Source: an uncultured Bacilli bacterium
GTDB taxonomy: Bacteria; Bacillota_I; Bacilli_A; RF39; UBA660
Length of the DNA stretch: 64,000 nt
Assembly (NCBI GenBank): GCA_934086315.1
Contig: CAKOHZ010000001.1
Coordinates: forward strand, 372,001 to 436,000
Direction: 5' to 3'
The notes under the pieces are model-generated. The model saw only the letters and a program-made list of their open reading frames with translations, made no database searches and was not told the origin of the DNA. Positions 63,509-64,000 of this stretch are shown piece by piece. Within the stretch, counting starts at the first letter, position 1, and every line of letters begins with the position of its first letter. The position numbers and the translations under genes were made by a program.

Positions 63509-64000
63509 ATGAAACTTAAATTTAGAGCTGACAAAAAAGATATAGTAATATTTATAATATTTTGTTTAGTATTATTATATCTAGTAGCAATAGCTGTTAT
63601 AAATTTAAATAGTGTAGCTGTAGATGGTACTTTTAGAGGATTAAATCCATTACCAGCATTTTCAAGTGAATTTATAACTGCAACACTATTATTTTATATT
63701 TTATCTTTAGTAGGTATATTTGCAACATGTTCTTCTTACTTTTTTGAAAGAGAAGAAGGATTTGGTATAACTACTGAAAAGAAGTCTAAAAATGATGGCT
63801 ATTCAAAATTAATGTCAGAAAAAGATATGAAAAAAGACTACGGAATTCAAAAAGTTCATTTAAAAGATGATACATATGAAGCTGGTGGAATTCCTGTAAT
63901 CAATGATGGAAAAGATGCCTGGGTAGATGCAAACGGACAACCACACGCATTAATCATGGGTGCTTCTGGTTCAGGTAAAACACAAGCATTCATGTTCCCA
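63509..64000 (+). CDS. virD4: VirD4/TraG-type coupling protein, N-terminal part (3' truncated by window edge)
   Basis: 164 codons are visible from ATG 63509 after TTGAGGTGA. Two N-terminal membrane spans (about residues 12-34 and 54-74), then a cytosolic domain with Walker A GASGSGKTQAF reached right at the edge. This is the standard start of T4SS coupling ATPases, which bring DNA or protein substrates to the channel. It forms the end of the visible T4SS operon; relaxase or further genes would lie to the right. Confidence 0.82.
   Translation, partial: MKLKFRADKKDIVIFIIFCLVLLYLVAIAVINLNSVAVDGTFRGLNPLPAFSSEFITATLLFYILSLVGIFATCSSYFFEREEGFGITTEKKSKNDGYSKLMSEKDMKKDYGIQKVHLKDDTYEAGGIPVINDGKDAWVDANGQPHALIMGASGSGKTQAFMFP

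Noticed and set aside
1..64000. CRISPR array or cas genes near the dual-HEPN gene
   Set aside because: No evenly spaced direct repeats of 25-40 bases were seen anywhere, and no cas1/cas2-like genes, so the Cas13 comparison is limited to the RX4H motifs.
55379..64000. Complete integrative conjugative element
   Set aside because: No integrase, relaxase, replication gene or flanking direct repeats are visible in the part shown; the left neighbours are core genes.

Overview
Organism. The window is very AT-rich (G+C looks close to 27%), uses the standard bacterial code (TGA is a stop), and its ribosome-binding sites vary around GGAGGTGAT. Many genes are led by an extended -10 box (TGnTATAAT). Pyruvate:ferredoxin oxidoreductase and 2-hydroxyacyl-CoA dehydratase-type activases point to a strict anaerobe, and there is no sign of respiration genes. 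Together with a dlt-like cluster and a Gram-positive style type IV secretion (T4SS) locus, this suggests an uncultured low-GC Bacillota, probably a gut-dwelling Bacilli/Erysipelotrichia/RF39-like lineage. The lineage call is an inference from style and gene content; no rRNA gene is present.

Layout. 1-2.2 kb: the end of an ABC-2 exporter permease, a kinase-like protein and a HAD 5'-nucleotidase. 2.2-15.8 kb: an accessory, defence-like island. It holds a small RNA, a decayed tyrosine integrase and a type III restriction-modification operon (mod, res and a third nuclease-like gene). It continues with a GIY-YIG protein, a DUF1810 gene, another small hairpin RNA, a membrane protein, an SF1 helicase-nuclease and a DUF262/HNH protein. 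The RM part lies between two copies of the same small-RNA terminator sequence, as expected of an element inserted at the 3' end of an RNA gene. 16-24.7 kb: a surface SGNH esterase, a DUF2130 coiled-coil nuclease-like protein, a four-gene dlt-like operon (adenylation enzyme, carrier protein, MBOAT, SGNH protein) and a SWIM protein. 24.7-46 kb: mostly single housekeeping and stress genes: a divergent HTH/vWA pair with a palindromic site, hydrolase, acetyltransferases, NERD-HRDC, TetR/HdeD, the activase pair, PAP2, NUDIX, YbaK, a GntR-ABC operon, a transglutaminase-like protein, DUF4186, and a thioredoxin-like protein with a probable frameshift. 46-55 kb: nifJ, a convergent structured RNA, an uncharacterised minus-strand gene, a large protein with two HEPN-type RX4H motifs, recG and yebC. 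55.4-64 kb: a T4SS-like operon (VirB6/TrbL-like, PrgI-like, split VirB4, SpoIID-domain cell-wall protein, an anchored protein and the start of a VirD4-type coupling protein) running off the right edge.

How genes work together. The RM genes form one overlapping operon. The dlt-like genes would activate an amino acid, load it on a carrier and pass it across the membrane to a cell-wall polymer. PFOR supplies acetyl-CoA and reduced ferredoxin, and reduced ferredoxin or flavodoxin is the usual electron donor for activases of the kind at 31.4-35.5 kb. The T4SS genes would build a membrane channel, its ATPase motors and a peptidoglycan-opening factor. Best candidates for undescribed biology: the dual-HEPN protein near a pseudoknotted RNA (49.5-51.9 kb), the membrane-protein/hairpin-RNA/helicase-nuclease cluster (9.9-15.8 kb), and the T4SS that carries a SpoIID-type enzyme. 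No tRNA, rRNA or CRISPR array was seen.
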